Assembly (NCBI RefSeq): GCF_044759095.2
Contig: NZ_JBIYSM020000051.1
Span: 1-25,628 of the forward strand
Origin: JBIYSM02 sp044759095
GTDB taxonomy: Bacteria > Bacillota > Bacilli > Brevibacillales > Brevibacillaceae
Length of the DNA: 25,628 nucleotides
Direction: 5' to 3'
Shown here: one piece after another, positions 1 through 8,051 of the stretch
Layout: each line of letters opens with the position of its first letter
How positions within the stretch are numbered: position 1 is the first letter of the stretch
Made by a program: the position numbers and the translations under genes
Notes under the pieces: generated by a model
Databases searched by the model: none
Seen by the model: only the letters and a program-made list of their open reading frames with translations
Told to the model about the DNA's origin: nothing

Positions 1-121
1 TTATGCCCATCTCGCTTTTTGGCTTTACCTTGTAAAAGTAGAATTTCCAACCTTACGTATCATTAACTTCATTTTTTAACGAAAACCTAATTTTGCAAAA
101 GGCTCATATACCAAATGAAAA

Positions 122-145
122 ACGCCCGATACGTGTACCGGGCGT
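122..145 (-). terminator. Rho-independent terminator (minus strand)
   Basis: A 7-bp GC-rich stem (ACGCCCG at 122-128, CGGGCGT at 139-145) is followed on the minus strand by TTTTTCATTT. It lies about 140 nt beyond the pepF stop and after a first, weaker hairpin, so it probably acts as the second of two tandem terminators. No coding sequence is seen in 1-284; the TTA at 1-3 has an in-frame stop 24 nt upstream and is not a credible gene end. Confidence 0.7.
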
Positions 146-231
146 CACTCATCGATTTTGTTATCGTGAAGGAAAGTTTGCTACAGCGTTAACGCATCAG
201 TGGTCTTAAACTTTCCGGAACGCATAAAAAG

Positions 232-246
232 CTTCCTCTAAGGAAG
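232..246 (-). terminator. Short hairpin terminator downstream of pepF
   Basis: A 6-bp stem (CTTCCT at 232-237, AGGAAG at 241-246) has a three-base loop and is followed on the minus strand by CTTTTTATG. It sits about 40 nt after the pepF stop codon, where a terminator is expected. The stem is short, so it may be leaky, which fits a second terminator further on. Confidence 0.55.
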
Positions 247-284
247 AACCAGCTTCTACGAAAGGGCTTCGACAGAAGCTTTTG

Positions 285-2054
285 TTATCGCAAAGAAATG
301 AACTTCTCGATGTCTTGTTCAATCAATTTTAACGAGCTGCGCCAAAAGTCCGTGGAGCGAACATCCACATCCATGATTTTGGCTACGTCGGCAATGTTCA
401 TTTTGCCGGTGACAGAGAGCAGTTGGTCATACTGTTCGACAAACACGTCTCCCCGTTTCAGATACTCGGCGTACAATCCTTTGGCAAACAACAGGCCGAA
501 CGCATACGGGAAGTTGTAGAAGTTGTAATCCGCATAGTAGTAATGCGGCTTGCAGACCCACATGTACGGATGCAGAACGTTGTGATCGAGCCCGTCACCG
601 TAAGCTTCCTTTTGTGCCTGCAGCATGATTTCCTTCAGCTCGTTGACGGAGAGCGATCCGTTTTCCCTGCGCTTGAAGAGTTCGGATTCAAACAGGTAGC
701 GGCTGTAAATATCAACAATCACTTGGCCGGCGCCTGACAGGTCGTTTTCTAGAATGGCGAACGCTTCTTCTTCCGTGGCATTTTGCAGCGCCGCGTTGGC
801 GATGATCGTCTCACACAGGATGGAAGCCGTCTCTGCAATCGGCATCGGATAGTCGCTGTTCAGGAACGCTTCCTCCACAAGACACTCCCCATGGTAGCCA
901 TGTCCCAGCTCGTGGGCAAGTGTGCTCACGTCGTTGTAGCTTCCCGTGTAATTGGACATGATGCGGCTCTCTTTGATGACATGGAGGTTGGAGCAGAACG
1001 CACCGCCGCGCTTTCCTTCACGCGGCTCCGCGTCGATCCATTTGTTGTCGAACGCTTTCAGAGCGTACTGCGCCAGTTTGTCGCTGAAGCTGCCGAAGTG
1101 CTTGACGATGAAGTCACGGGCCTCCTGATAGGTGAAGCGCATGTTGGCTTCCCCCACGGGAGCGAACAAGTCATAAAACGGCAGGCCGTTATCGTGTCCC
1201 AGCAGTTCCGCCTTTTTGCGATAGTACTTGTGAAACACCGGCAGACTTTCGCGCATGGCAGTCAGCATGGCTTCCAGCGTCTCCCGATCCATGCGGGAAT
1301 CTTTCAACGTTTTGTCCAGCGGAGATTCGTATCCTCTCAGCTTTGCCGTGGTGATCACTTCCCCTTTGATCCCGTTGAGGCAAGCGGCGGAAGACTCCTC
1401 AATCTTTTTGTAGGCGGCAAGCTCCGCTTCGTATGCAGTTTTCCGAACCGCTGCGTCCTTCTCGTAGGCCATGTTGCGCACAACGGGCAGCGGCAGCTGC
1501 TTCGCCTCCCCATCCACAGTCATGTCGACCAACAGCGTGGAAGTCAACAGCTCCTGCAGTTTGGACCAGGCGTTGGAGCCGGTATTTTTCATTTTGGCAA
1601 GAACGACCTCTTCTTTTTCACTCAGCAAGTATTTGCTTTTCTCTGCCGTCTCGGTGAGGAAAAAGCGGTGCTCCTCCAGCAGTTTGGAAGATGCGATGAG
1701 ACTGTCCAGATTGGCGAGGGAACCGAGCCATTTTTGGAACTGAACGCCTGGTTCCACCAGCTCAACCGCCTTGTCCTGGATGCGCTCAATCATTTGGAGC
1801 GCCTTTTCATTTTTGGCGTCCACACTGGCCACCAGTTCCGCGTAATGGTAAAGGCGGGACTGCGTTTGCAGAACAGAGGTCAGCATGGTTATGTACGTTT
1901 CCATTTTGCTTACGGCGTTGTCTTCATTTTGCAAGTTTTCCTGGGACCAGACTTTCAGCATGCTCATGTCCTGGTCCAATTTTTTTAAATCTTCCTGACA
2001 TTCGGCGGAGTCGAATGATGTATACAGAGCGTCCAGGCTCCAACGCATATCCAT
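285..2054 (-). CDS. pepF: Oligoendopeptidase F family M3 metallopeptidase
   Basis: This is a cytosolic zinc metallopeptidase of family M3B that trims short oligopeptides. The 589-residue length is normal for the PepF-related group. The zinc site is plain: HELGH at residues 381-385, preceded by STLA, with the third ligand probably Glu408 in the PIAETAS segment. The N-terminal half is helical, as in other M3 enzymes. No signal peptide is visible. The start ATG is preceded by GGAGG at 11 nt. The gene has its own sigma-A-like promoter and is separated from the upstream MFS gene by a terminator, so it is probably independent of the sigma-54 operon. Family assignment is firm; the natural substrate is unknown. 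Confidence 0.93.
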   Translation of the reverse strand: MDMRWSLDALYTSFDSAECQEDLKKLDQDMSMLKVWSQENLQNEDNAVSKMETYITMLTSVLQTQSRLYHYAELVASVDAKNEKALQMIERIQDKAVELVEPGVQFQKWLGSLANLDSLIASSKLLEEHRFFLTETAEKSKYLLSEKEEVVLAKMKNTGSNAWSKLQELLTSTLLVDMTVDGEAKQLPLPVVRNMAYEKDAAVRKTAYEAELAAYKKIEESSAACLNGIKGEVITTAKLRGYESPLDKTLKDSRMDRETLEAMLTAMRESLPVFHKYYRKKAELLGHDNGLPFYDLFAPVGEANMRFTYQEARDFIVKHFGSFSDKLAQYALKAFDNKWIDAEPREGKRGGAFCSNLHVIKESRIMSNYTGSYNDVSTLAHELGHGYHGECLVEEAFLNSDYPMPIAETASILCETIIANAALQNATEEEAFAILENDLSGAGQVIVDIYSRYLFESELFKRRENGSLSVNELKEIMLQAQKEAYGDGLDHNVLHPYMWVCKPHYYYADYNFYNFPYAFGLLFAKGLYAEYLKRGDVFVEQYDQLLSVTGKMNIADVAKIMDVDVRSTDFWRSSLKLIEQDIEKFISLR

Positions 2055-2097
2055 TTGACGAGTAACCTCCTCACAAGGGTTTGATCAGCCATCCCCT

Positions 2098-2126
2098 ATT
2101 GTAAAGAATTGGCTGTTGAAGAGCAA
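2098..2126 (-). promoter_or_regulatory. Sigma-A-like promoter of pepF
   Basis: On the minus strand TTGCTC (2121-2126) is separated by exactly 17 nt from TACAAT (2098-2103), about 45 nt before the pepF start. The -10 is good (5/6); the -35 keeps only the TTG. It lies just after the terminator of the upstream operon, which supports separate transcription of pepF. Confidence 0.5.
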
Positions 2127-2155
2127 GGACAAATAAACCCCCCGACTAATCAAAA

Positions 2156-2178
2156 GTGCCTATCCTGCGCGGATAGGC
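2156..2178 (-). terminator. Terminator of the ten-gene sigma-54 operon
   Basis: A perfect 8-bp stem (GCCTATCC at 2158-2165, GGATAGGC at 2171-2178) has a 5-nt loop and is followed on the minus strand by ACTTTTGATTAG. It lies 20 nt after the MFS stop codon and before the pepF promoter, marking the likely 3' end of the operon. Confidence 0.7.
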
Positions 2179-2197
2179 AGCTGCTGCTCGAAAAACC

Positions 2198-3511
2198 CTA
2201 CAGCTTGGCGTCGATCGACGAATCGGAAGCTGCGTCTTTTTTCCGAATTGTCAGAACAAGAAGCGCCGAGATAACCAAAAAGGCGCTTAGGAAAAACAGC
2301 CCCGCCTCCATTTTGCCGGTTGCCTGCTTCAGGTAACCGAGGGCATACGGTCCCAGGAATCCGCCCAGGTTGCCGATTGAGTTGATTAAAGCAATCCCGA
2401 CGGCTGCGGCAGACTCGCTGAGAAACAGCGCCGGCAGCGCCCAGAATGGACCAAAAAAGCTGTATATCCCTGCTGTTGCTACCGCCATCATGACGATAGA
2501 AACGAATGGGTTGTCAGTAAAGGCGCAAATGATCAGACCCAGCGCTCCGATGATCGGCGGCAGAGCGGCATGGACCCGTCGCTCTCCAGTCCTGTCCGAG
2601 CGCTTCGCCCACCAGATCATGGCGGCGCCGCCAATGATGTACGGGATCATGGTGACCAAACCGACCTGCGTATTGGTAAGCAAGCTGGAAAAAGACTTGA
2701 TGATGGTCGGCATCCAGAAACCGATTCCGTACAAACCCACGACGAGCGTGAAATAGATGAACGAGAGATGCCAGACTCGCGGATTTTTCAATACTTCCTT
2801 CGTCGTGTACTGTCTGCGTGCGATTTTGGCCTCGTGCTCCTGCTTAAGCTCTGCTTTCAACCATGCTTTCTCTTCAGCGGATAGCCAGTGGGCGTCATCC
2901 GGACGGTCTGTCAAATAGAAATAGGTAATCACGCCGCAGATGATGGCCGGAATTCCCTCGAGAATAAACATCCACCGCCAGCCCGGCATGCCGAACCACT
3001 GTATGTTGTCCATGATCCAGGTGGAGACAGGTGCACCGATGATGTTGGAGGCGGCAAGTGCCGTCATAAAGAGAGCGACGGCTCGCGCCTGCTCTTTCGC
3101 CCGGAACCACAGTGTGATATACAAGATGATGCCGGGAAAAAAGCCTGCTTCTGCCACCCCGAGCAGGAAGCGGAGAATGTACAAATGCATCGCGCTCTGT
3201 GCCCAGGCTGTGATGATGACGACAACTCCCCAGCTGATCATGATCCGGGCGATCCAGACGCGAGCCCCGATTCGATGCAGAAGGATATTGCTGGGTACCT
3301 CGAACAGGAAATATCCAAAGAAAAAGATGCCGGAAACCAACCCGAACACTTCGCTGGTCAGCCCGAGCGCCTTGTTCATGTCAAGGGCTGCGTATCCTAA
3401 GTTGACCCGATCCAGAAACGCCACGATATACAAAAGGAAGATGAAGGGAATGATCCGTCTCATCACTTTGCGGATGGTTCGTTCCCCAACGGGTTGGATG
3501 CTTTCGTCCAT
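2198..3511 (-). CDS. MFS transporter, anion:cation symporter (ACS) family
   Basis: This 437-residue protein is a 12-helix major facilitator. The ACS family is recognised by FLDRVNLGYAA in helix 1, PSNILLHRIGAR in the helix 2-3 loop, and GVAEAGFFPGI in helix 4. ACS proteins carry organic anions such as hexuronates, tartrate and phthalate with protons; the yeast pantothenate symporters Fen2 and Liz1 belong to the same wider family (known). It is the last gene of the operon, 20 nt after the M20 deacylase stop, and is followed by a terminator. It probably imports or exports the operon's carboxylate substrate or an intermediate such as pantoate. The actual ligand cannot be read from sequence. Confidence 0.9.
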   Translation of the reverse strand: MDESIQPVGERTIRKVMRRIIPFIFLLYIVAFLDRVNLGYAALDMNKALGLTSEVFGLVSGIFFFGYFLFEVPSNILLHRIGARVWIARIMISWGVVVIITAWAQSAMHLYILRFLLGVAEAGFFPGIILYITLWFRAKEQARAVALFMTALAASNIIGAPVSTWIMDNIQWFGMPGWRWMFILEGIPAIICGVITYFYLTDRPDDAHWLSAEEKAWLKAELKQEHEAKIARRQYTTKEVLKNPRVWHLSFIYFTLVVGLYGIGFWMPTIIKSFSSLLTNTQVGLVTMIPYIIGGAAMIWWAKRSDRTGERRVHAALPPIIGALGLIICAFTDNPFVSIVMMAVATAGIYSFFGPFWALPALFLSESAAAVGIALINSIGNLGGFLGPYALGYLKQATGKMEAGLFFLSAFLVISALLVLTIRKKDAASDSSIDAKL

Positions 3512-3531
3512 GTCAATTCCCCCTTAAATGG

Positions 3532-4740
3532 TTATGTTTTTTGCAAATAAGCAAGCGCAGATAAGGCAAACAACTGTGTCGTCTCCACCAGCTCGTCGAT
3601 GTCCACATATTCATCGGCGTGGTGGGGGATGTGGCGGTCGCCCGCCCCGGTGGTAAGGATGGGAATGCCGGCCTTATGCAGGAAGGTACCGTCCGTTGCA
3701 CCCGGCACGCCGTTGTAGACTGGCTCTTTCTTGGTAATTTCCCGATACGATTGGGCGACAGCCTGCACCACATCCTCCTGCTCCGAGGTCAGCGTCCACG
3801 GGCGCTCCTCAATCACTTCCAGAAGGGCTTTAAAGTGCGGATCCTGCTGGGCCAACCGTTCCAGGATCGCCTCCATCTCCCTGCAGAGCACACCGTGATC
3901 CTGTCCGGGGACGGTGCGGATATCCAGTGTTGTCATGCATTGATCCGGCACCACGTTGATTTGCGCATCCCCTTTTACCGGCGCCTGCAGAATGGTTGGA
4001 GTTATGCTTGGCCAGCCAAGCATCGGGTGTTTTCCGAGACGCGCCATTTCCTTTTTCTCCAGCTCCTCCAGCGCCACAATCGCTCTTGCCATGCGCGTGT
4101 TGGGATTGATTCCGGTCAGCGGCATGGCACCGTGCGCCATTTTTCCATAGGTGCGCAAAATGGCACGCATCGCCCCTTTCTGGGTGATGCACAGCTGATT
4201 CTCTTCCGGTTCGCAGATAATGGCGGCATCGACGCCGTCGGCCCATCCGCGCCGAATAAAGTCTTTGATCCCGATCATCATTCCCTCTTCGTCACAGGGA
4301 ATGCAGAGGAGAATTTTGCCCGCAAATGCAATTTGTGACCGCTGAATGGCCTTGACAGCGCAGATGGCAGCAGCCAGGTTCCCCTTCGTGTCGCAAGAAC
4401 CGCGCCCGTAAATGCGTCCCCGTTCGATGCAAGCGCCGAACGGGTCGTAGCTCCACGAATCCCGATCTCCCTCGGTAACGACGTCAGTGTGCGCCTCGAA
4501 CAGAAGTGTTTTGCCCGGGCGGCCGGAATCGTAATAAGCGATTACATTTGGCCGTCCCGGCACCACTTCTTCGTAAATGACGGTCAGCCCCATCTCCCTG
4601 AGCAAATCAGCCACGTAGTTCGCTACCCGTTCTTCATTGCCGTCCGGACAACCGGGACGGTATACACTGGGAATCCGTACAAGCTCCCGGGTAAGTGCAA
4701 CGACCTCCTGCTCGTCAACGAAGGAAACCACTCGATTCAT
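3532..4740 (-). CDS. M20 family ArgE/DapE-type deacylase
   Basis: This is a dinuclear-zinc amidohydrolase of peptidase family M20 that typically removes an acyl group from an N-acyl amino acid. Numbering from the ATG at 4740 (402 residues), it shows HTD at 84-86, Asp117 in GSCDTKG, the CDEEG catalytic and metal segment at 150-154, and a C-terminal HIPHHADE histidine site. Codons upstream at 4752 (GTG) and 4746 (TTG) are in frame; GTG overlaps the Shine-Dalgarno GAGGAG and is unlikely, while ATG lies 11 nt from it. It sits between the P1 hydrolase and the MFS gene. Because pantothenate is N-pantoyl-beta-alanine, this enzyme is chemically the better pantothenase candidate of the two hydrolases in the operon (inference). 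Confidence 0.88.
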   Translation of the reverse strand: MNRVVSFVDEQEVVALTRELVRIPSVYRPGCPDGNEERVANYVADLLREMGLTVIYEEVVPGRPNVIAYYDSGRPGKTLLFEAHTDVVTEGDRDSWSYDPFGACIERGRIYGRGSCDTKGNLAAAICAVKAIQRSQIAFAGKILLCIPCDEEGMMIGIKDFIRRGWADGVDAAIICEPEENQLCITQKGAMRAILRTYGKMAHGAMPLTGINPNTRMARAIVALEELEKKEMARLGKHPMLGWPSITPTILQAPVKGDAQINVVPDQCMTTLDIRTVPGQDHGVLCREMEAILERLAQQDPHFKALLEVIEERPWTLTSEQEDVVQAVAQSYREITKKEPVYNGVPGATDGTFLHKAGIPILTTGAGDRHIPHHADEYVDIDELVETTQLFALSALAYLQKT

Positions 4741-4767
4741 GGGCAACAGCACTCCTCTTCACCAAAT

Positions 4768-5721
4768 TTACTCGATTGAATAAGCGGGAATCCCACCTGC
4801 TTCTTTGGCATGAACGATCGCCTGCACCACCGCTTCCGCCAGCACCTCTGCCGAGAGTGCTCCCACGACGTCAACCGACGCTTCCACTTCTCCGGTGGCA
4901 ACGGCAAAAACCGTGTCTCCGTCGTACATCGTGTGAACAGGATTAATGGTGCGCGCAAGTCCGTCGTGTGCCATTTGCGCCACTTTGTTTGCACCTGATT
5001 TGGTCAGTTTGGCGTTGCTTGCGACGACCGCTATTGTCGTATTTGTCCCCGGCGGAATCGGGGCAAAAGCTTTTGCCTGCATCATGTCAAGACTGTTTTG
5101 TATGACTCCCTGCTCGTCTCTGGGCCCCGCCAAAATCTCTCCGGTTTCGGGACGGAGTACATGGCCTACAGCATTAACGGCGACGATTGCACCGATGACC
5201 AGTCCGTTTGGCAGTGTCCGAGCTGCGCTGCCCAGACCGCCTTTCATGGCGTTGGCGAAGCCGTTGCATTTCCCCACGGTTGCTCCTGTTCCGGCACCTG
5301 TGTTTCCCTGAGCGACTGCCTGTTTCGTTGCCCGAGATGCTGCCAGATAACCCATGGCCTGATCGGGTCTCACCTTGGGATTTCCCACAGACAAGTCAAA
5401 CAGAACGGCTGCCGGGACAATGGGAACCAGACCAAACCCGACATCAAGCCCGATCTGCTGCTCTTCGAGGTACCGCACGACTCCGCTCGCCGCATCCAGC
5501 CCATAGGCACTGCCTCCAGACAGGCAGATCGCGTGCACGACTTCGACCAGATTCGTCGGGGAAAGCAAATCGGTTTCGCGGGTGCCCGGGGCTGAACCCC
5601 GGACATCCACGCCGCAAACGGAAGGTCGTTCCAGCAAGATCACCGTGCAGCCCGTCAAGGCGTCGTCGTCTTGTGCATTGCCTACAAGGATCCCTGGAAC
5701 ATCCACGATGGTTCCTGTCAT
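4768..5721 (-). CDS. P1 family (S58, DmpA/BapA-like) self-processing hydrolase
   Basis: The 317-residue product matches the DmpA/beta-peptidyl aminopeptidase fold, whose members cut themselves into two chains and use the new N-terminal Ser or Thr as nucleophile. Visible family segments are GILVGNAQDDDALTGCTV near the N terminus, CLSGGSAYGLDAASGV (about 66-81), GNTGAGTGATVGK (139-151) and GTNTTIAVVAS (225-235). The likely self-cleavage point is Asn227/Thr228, giving a Thr nucleophile; DmpA itself uses Ser. Relatives hydrolyse N-terminal D-Ala or beta-Ala amides and esters (known). There is no signal peptide. It lies 3 nt after the ECF S gene, so it is coupled to transport. In the proposed pathway it would cleave pantothenate or a pantothenate amide (inferred). 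Confidence 0.87.
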   Translation of the reverse strand: MTGTIVDVPGILVGNAQDDDALTGCTVILLERPSVCGVDVRGSAPGTRETDLLSPTNLVEVVHAICLSGGSAYGLDAASGVVRYLEEQQIGLDVGFGLVPIVPAAVLFDLSVGNPKVRPDQAMGYLAASRATKQAVAQGNTGAGTGATVGKCNGFANAMKGGLGSAARTLPNGLVIGAIVAVNAVGHVLRPETGEILAGPRDEQGVIQNSLDMMQAKAFAPIPPGTNTTIAVVASNAKLTKSGANKVAQMAHDGLARTINPVHTMYDGDTVFAVATGEVEASVDVVGALSAEVLAEAVVQAIVHAKEAGGIPAYSIE

Positions 5722-5724
5722 GAA

Positions 5725-6279
5725 TCAGTAATCTCCTGAAATTTTCGACTTTTTCCGGCCTTCGCCGATCTTTTTCCACGCCGTGACAACAGCCAACGTC
5801 ACAATCACCGAAACGATTGCTTCCGGAAGACCGTTTGTGACGGCAACCGTAGCTGCCACACCTGGAGCCATGTACCCCCGTACGACCGCCATCGTCAACA
5901 CCAGGATCGTGTTGGTAATGGAACCGACAAACCCAGCCACCCCAATAGCCGCATACTGATTGATGTTCTTCAGCCCGACATAGGTAAAATACGCCGCAAC
6001 GCCGATGAACAGGCGCGGCAGAATCGCTACCAGCGGGTCTTTAAACAAGGGGATGGTGGCATTTAAAAACGATGATACACCAAAAATGAGACCGATGATG
6101 AGACCGACACCCCACCCCTCCATGATGCCGCCGATGACAGCCGGGATGTGCATGATGGTCGCGTTTCCTGCAGCAGTCGGAACCGGAATAAAGCCCAGGC
6201 GCGTCACGCCCAACAGGATGGCAACCGCCCCCAGCACACCTGCGATGACAATTTTGCGAACCGTCAATCCTTTTTCCAT
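5725..6279 (-). CDS. ECF transporter S component (substrate-binding membrane protein)
   Basis: A 184-residue, very hydrophobic protein with about six membrane segments. The pattern LGFIPVPTAAGNATIMHIPAVIGGIMEG, then GLIIGLIFGVSSFL, then LVAILPRLFIGVAAYFTYVGLK is that of the ECF S-component family that includes the pantothenate (PanT), folate and riboflavin proteins (Pfam ECF_trnsprt type). S components bind the vitamin at high affinity and dock on EcfT. The start ATG has GAGGAGGAGG upstream. A 65-nt gap from ecfT holds a small palindrome (GGGAGTTCTCCC); the next gene begins 3 nt after its stop. The position in a catabolic operon suggests the ligand is the operon's substrate. PanT-like specificity is an inference, not proven. 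Confidence 0.85.
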   Translation of the reverse strand: MEKGLTVRKIVIAGVLGAVAILLGVTRLGFIPVPTAAGNATIMHIPAVIGGIMEGWGVGLIIGLIFGVSSFLNATIPLFKDPLVAILPRLFIGVAAYFTYVGLKNINQYAAIGVAGFVGSITNTILVLTMAVVRGYMAPGVAATVAVTNGLPEAIVSVIVTLAVVTAWKKIGEGRKKSKISGDY

Positions 6280-6344
6280 TAGACCTCCTCCTCATCTTTT
6301 TTCGTATATGGAATCCCCTTGTCAGGGAGAACTCCCTCTCCTGG

Positions 6345-7181
6345 TTATACCGGGATCCACAACATAACAGCCGACATCACAATGCTGGCAAGCAAGGCTG
6401 CATAGTCGCGCGGCTTGGCGTGGTAATGAGTGTAGGCGGTTCGCACCGCGCCCGGCGTATAGCAGCGAGCTTCCATGGCCAGGATCAGATCCTCCGCACG
6501 GGAGAGCGCCACGTTAAACAGCGGAATAATGATCGGAAACATGTCCTTCGTACGTTTCACGATCCGCCACCATTCACCTGTACCGAAGTCAGCCCCGCGT
6601 GACGCCTGCGCTTTCATCATCTTTTCCATTTCCATGGCAAAGGTGGGGACAAAGCGAATGGCGATGGTGATGATCAAGGAGAATGCGTGAACGGGAAACT
6701 TTACTTTTTCCAGAGGGCCCAGCAGCCGCTCCATGCCGTGCGTCAGTTCGGTGGTGGATGTGCTGAGTGTAAGCACGCTGGAGAGAAAAATGACTTCGAT
6801 AAACCGCATTGCCGAGACGATGACCAAGCGGATGCTCTCACTCGTTATTTTAATCATGCCGTATTCAAAGTAGACTGCTCCCCCTGATGCAATTTCTCCG
6901 TAAAACAGCAATTGCAGCACACCGAGGATGATGATGAACGGAATAGCGGGCTTGATTCCCGACAGACCGTAATGGATCGGGATGCGGGAGAGATGGAATA
7001 GGTACAGACATACCAGCAAGGCAAACAGGTTGCCGACATAGGTATCGCAGACGGCGATCGCCATGAGAAGGATGGCGAAAGCACCCAGTTTGAACCGCGG
7101 ATCCAGCCGGTGTACCAAGGAGTTGGTCGGCAGGTATTGGCCGATGGTGATATGACGCGTCAATTCGAATTCTGCTGACAC
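6345..7181 (-). CDS. ecfT: ECF transporter transmembrane component EcfT
   Basis: This 278-residue integral membrane protein is the scaffold that couples the two EcfA ATPases to the S component. Several hydrophobic helices fill residues about 30-135, and a cytosolic helical region carries the two EcfT coupling motifs, seen as ASRG (in KAQASRGADFG) and EARCY (in LAMEARCYTPG). It starts with GTG at 7181, preceded by GAGGAGGG; the gap from the ecfA2 stop is 12 nt, so the four ECF genes form one translationally linked module. All four parts sit in the same operon, so this is a dedicated rather than a shared ECF set. Confidence 0.93.
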   Translation of the reverse strand: MSAEFELTRHITIGQYLPTNSLVHRLDPRFKLGAFAILLMAIAVCDTYVGNLFALLVCLYLFHLSRIPIHYGLSGIKPAIPFIIILGVLQLLFYGEIASGGAVYFEYGMIKITSESIRLVIVSAMRFIEVIFLSSVLTLSTSTTELTHGMERLLGPLEKVKFPVHAFSLIITIAIRFVPTFAMEMEKMMKAQASRGADFGTGEWWRIVKRTKDMFPIIIPLFNVALSRAEDLILAMEARCYTPGAVRTAYTHYHAKPRDYAALLASIVMSAVMLWIPV

Positions 7182-7193
7182 CTTTCTCCCTCC

Positions 7194-8051
7194 TCATCGC
7201 AACAGGGTAAGAATTTCTTCTGCCGCTTCTTCCGGTTGAAATGCCCTGACATCCACGGAAAAGCCCGATTCACGCAAGCGATACAGGATATCGACGCTCT
7301 CCGGGGTCCCGATCTGATGCTCTTTCAAAATTTGATCGTTGCTGAAAATGTCGCGAGGGGTGCCGCTGCACACTGCCTTTCCGTTCGCCATGACATAGAC
7401 GCGGTCAGCCAGCAAGGCCACCTCTTCCATGTTGTGGGAAACGAAAATGACGGTGAGCTTTTCGCTGCGGTTGAGATGCTTGATTCTCTCCAACAGCTCC
7501 CGTCGCGAACGGGGGTCCAGCCCGGCAGTCGGTTCATCCAGTACGAGCACCTTCGGTTGGAGGGCCAGCACACCGGCCAGGGCGACCTTTCGTTTCTGTC
7601 CGCCGCTCAGGGCAAATGTGGCACGGTCCTTCATTTCATCAAACGATAAGCCAACCAGTTCCATGGCCCATTTCACCCGTCGCACCACTTCGTCAAGCGG
7701 CAGTCCCATTTTGAATGGTCCATAAGCAACATCGTCTCCCACCAGCTTTTCAAAGATCTGGTCTTCGGGATTTTGAAAGACAAGACCCACTTGTCGCCGC
7801 AATGATTTGACATCCAATTTCGGCTGTGACAAATCCAAACCGTTGACGATCACCTTGCCTGCCTGCGGGCGAATCAACCCGTTGAAATGCTGAATCAGCG
7901 TAGATTTACCAGAGCCGGTATGTCCGATCACAGCGATGCACTCCCCTGCCTCCACGTGCATGTTAACCCCGTGCAGGGCCTTGTGTTCAAGCGGCGTCCC
8001 CTGCATGTAGGTATGGGTCAGGTTCTCTACTGCGAGAATGGGTTGGCTCAT
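7194..8051 (-). CDS. ecfA2: ECF transporter ATPase EcfA2
   Basis: This 285-residue cytosolic ATPase powers the ECF transporter as a heterodimer with EcfA1. It has Walker A GHTGSGKST (43-51), Q-loop VFQNPEDQI (91-99), signature LSGGQ (148-152) and Walker B VLVLDEP (168-174), with SHNMEE at the switch histidine. Its ATG overlaps the stop of ecfA1 by 4 nt (ATGA), so the two subunits are made in coupled amounts. The C-terminal 70 residues form the usual EcfA dimerisation tail. Function of the family is firm. Confidence 0.95.
   Translation of the reverse strand: MSQPILAVENLTHTYMQGTPLEHKALHGVNMHVEAGECIAVIGHTGSGKSTLIQHFNGLIRPQAGKVIVNGLDLSQPKLDVKSLRRQVGLVFQNPEDQIFEKLVGDDVAYGPFKMGLPLDEVVRRVKWAMELVGLSFDEMKDRATFALSGGQKRKVALAGVLALQPKVLVLDEPTAGLDPRSRRELLERIKHLNRSEKLTVIFVSHNMEEVALLADRVYVMANGKAVCSGTPRDIFSNDQILKEHQIGTPESVDILYRLRESGFSVDVRAFQPEEAAEEILTLLR

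Noticed and set aside
1..60. Possible end of a gene entering from the left of the window (TTA at 1-3)
   Set aside because: The minus-strand frame ending there has an in-frame stop only 24 nt upstream, and no codon pattern is visible.
783..1988. A 401-codon open frame on the plus strand
   Set aside because: It is antisense to pepF, whose M3 motifs are clear; the translation has no recognisable domain and the frame reflects GC-biased codon use.
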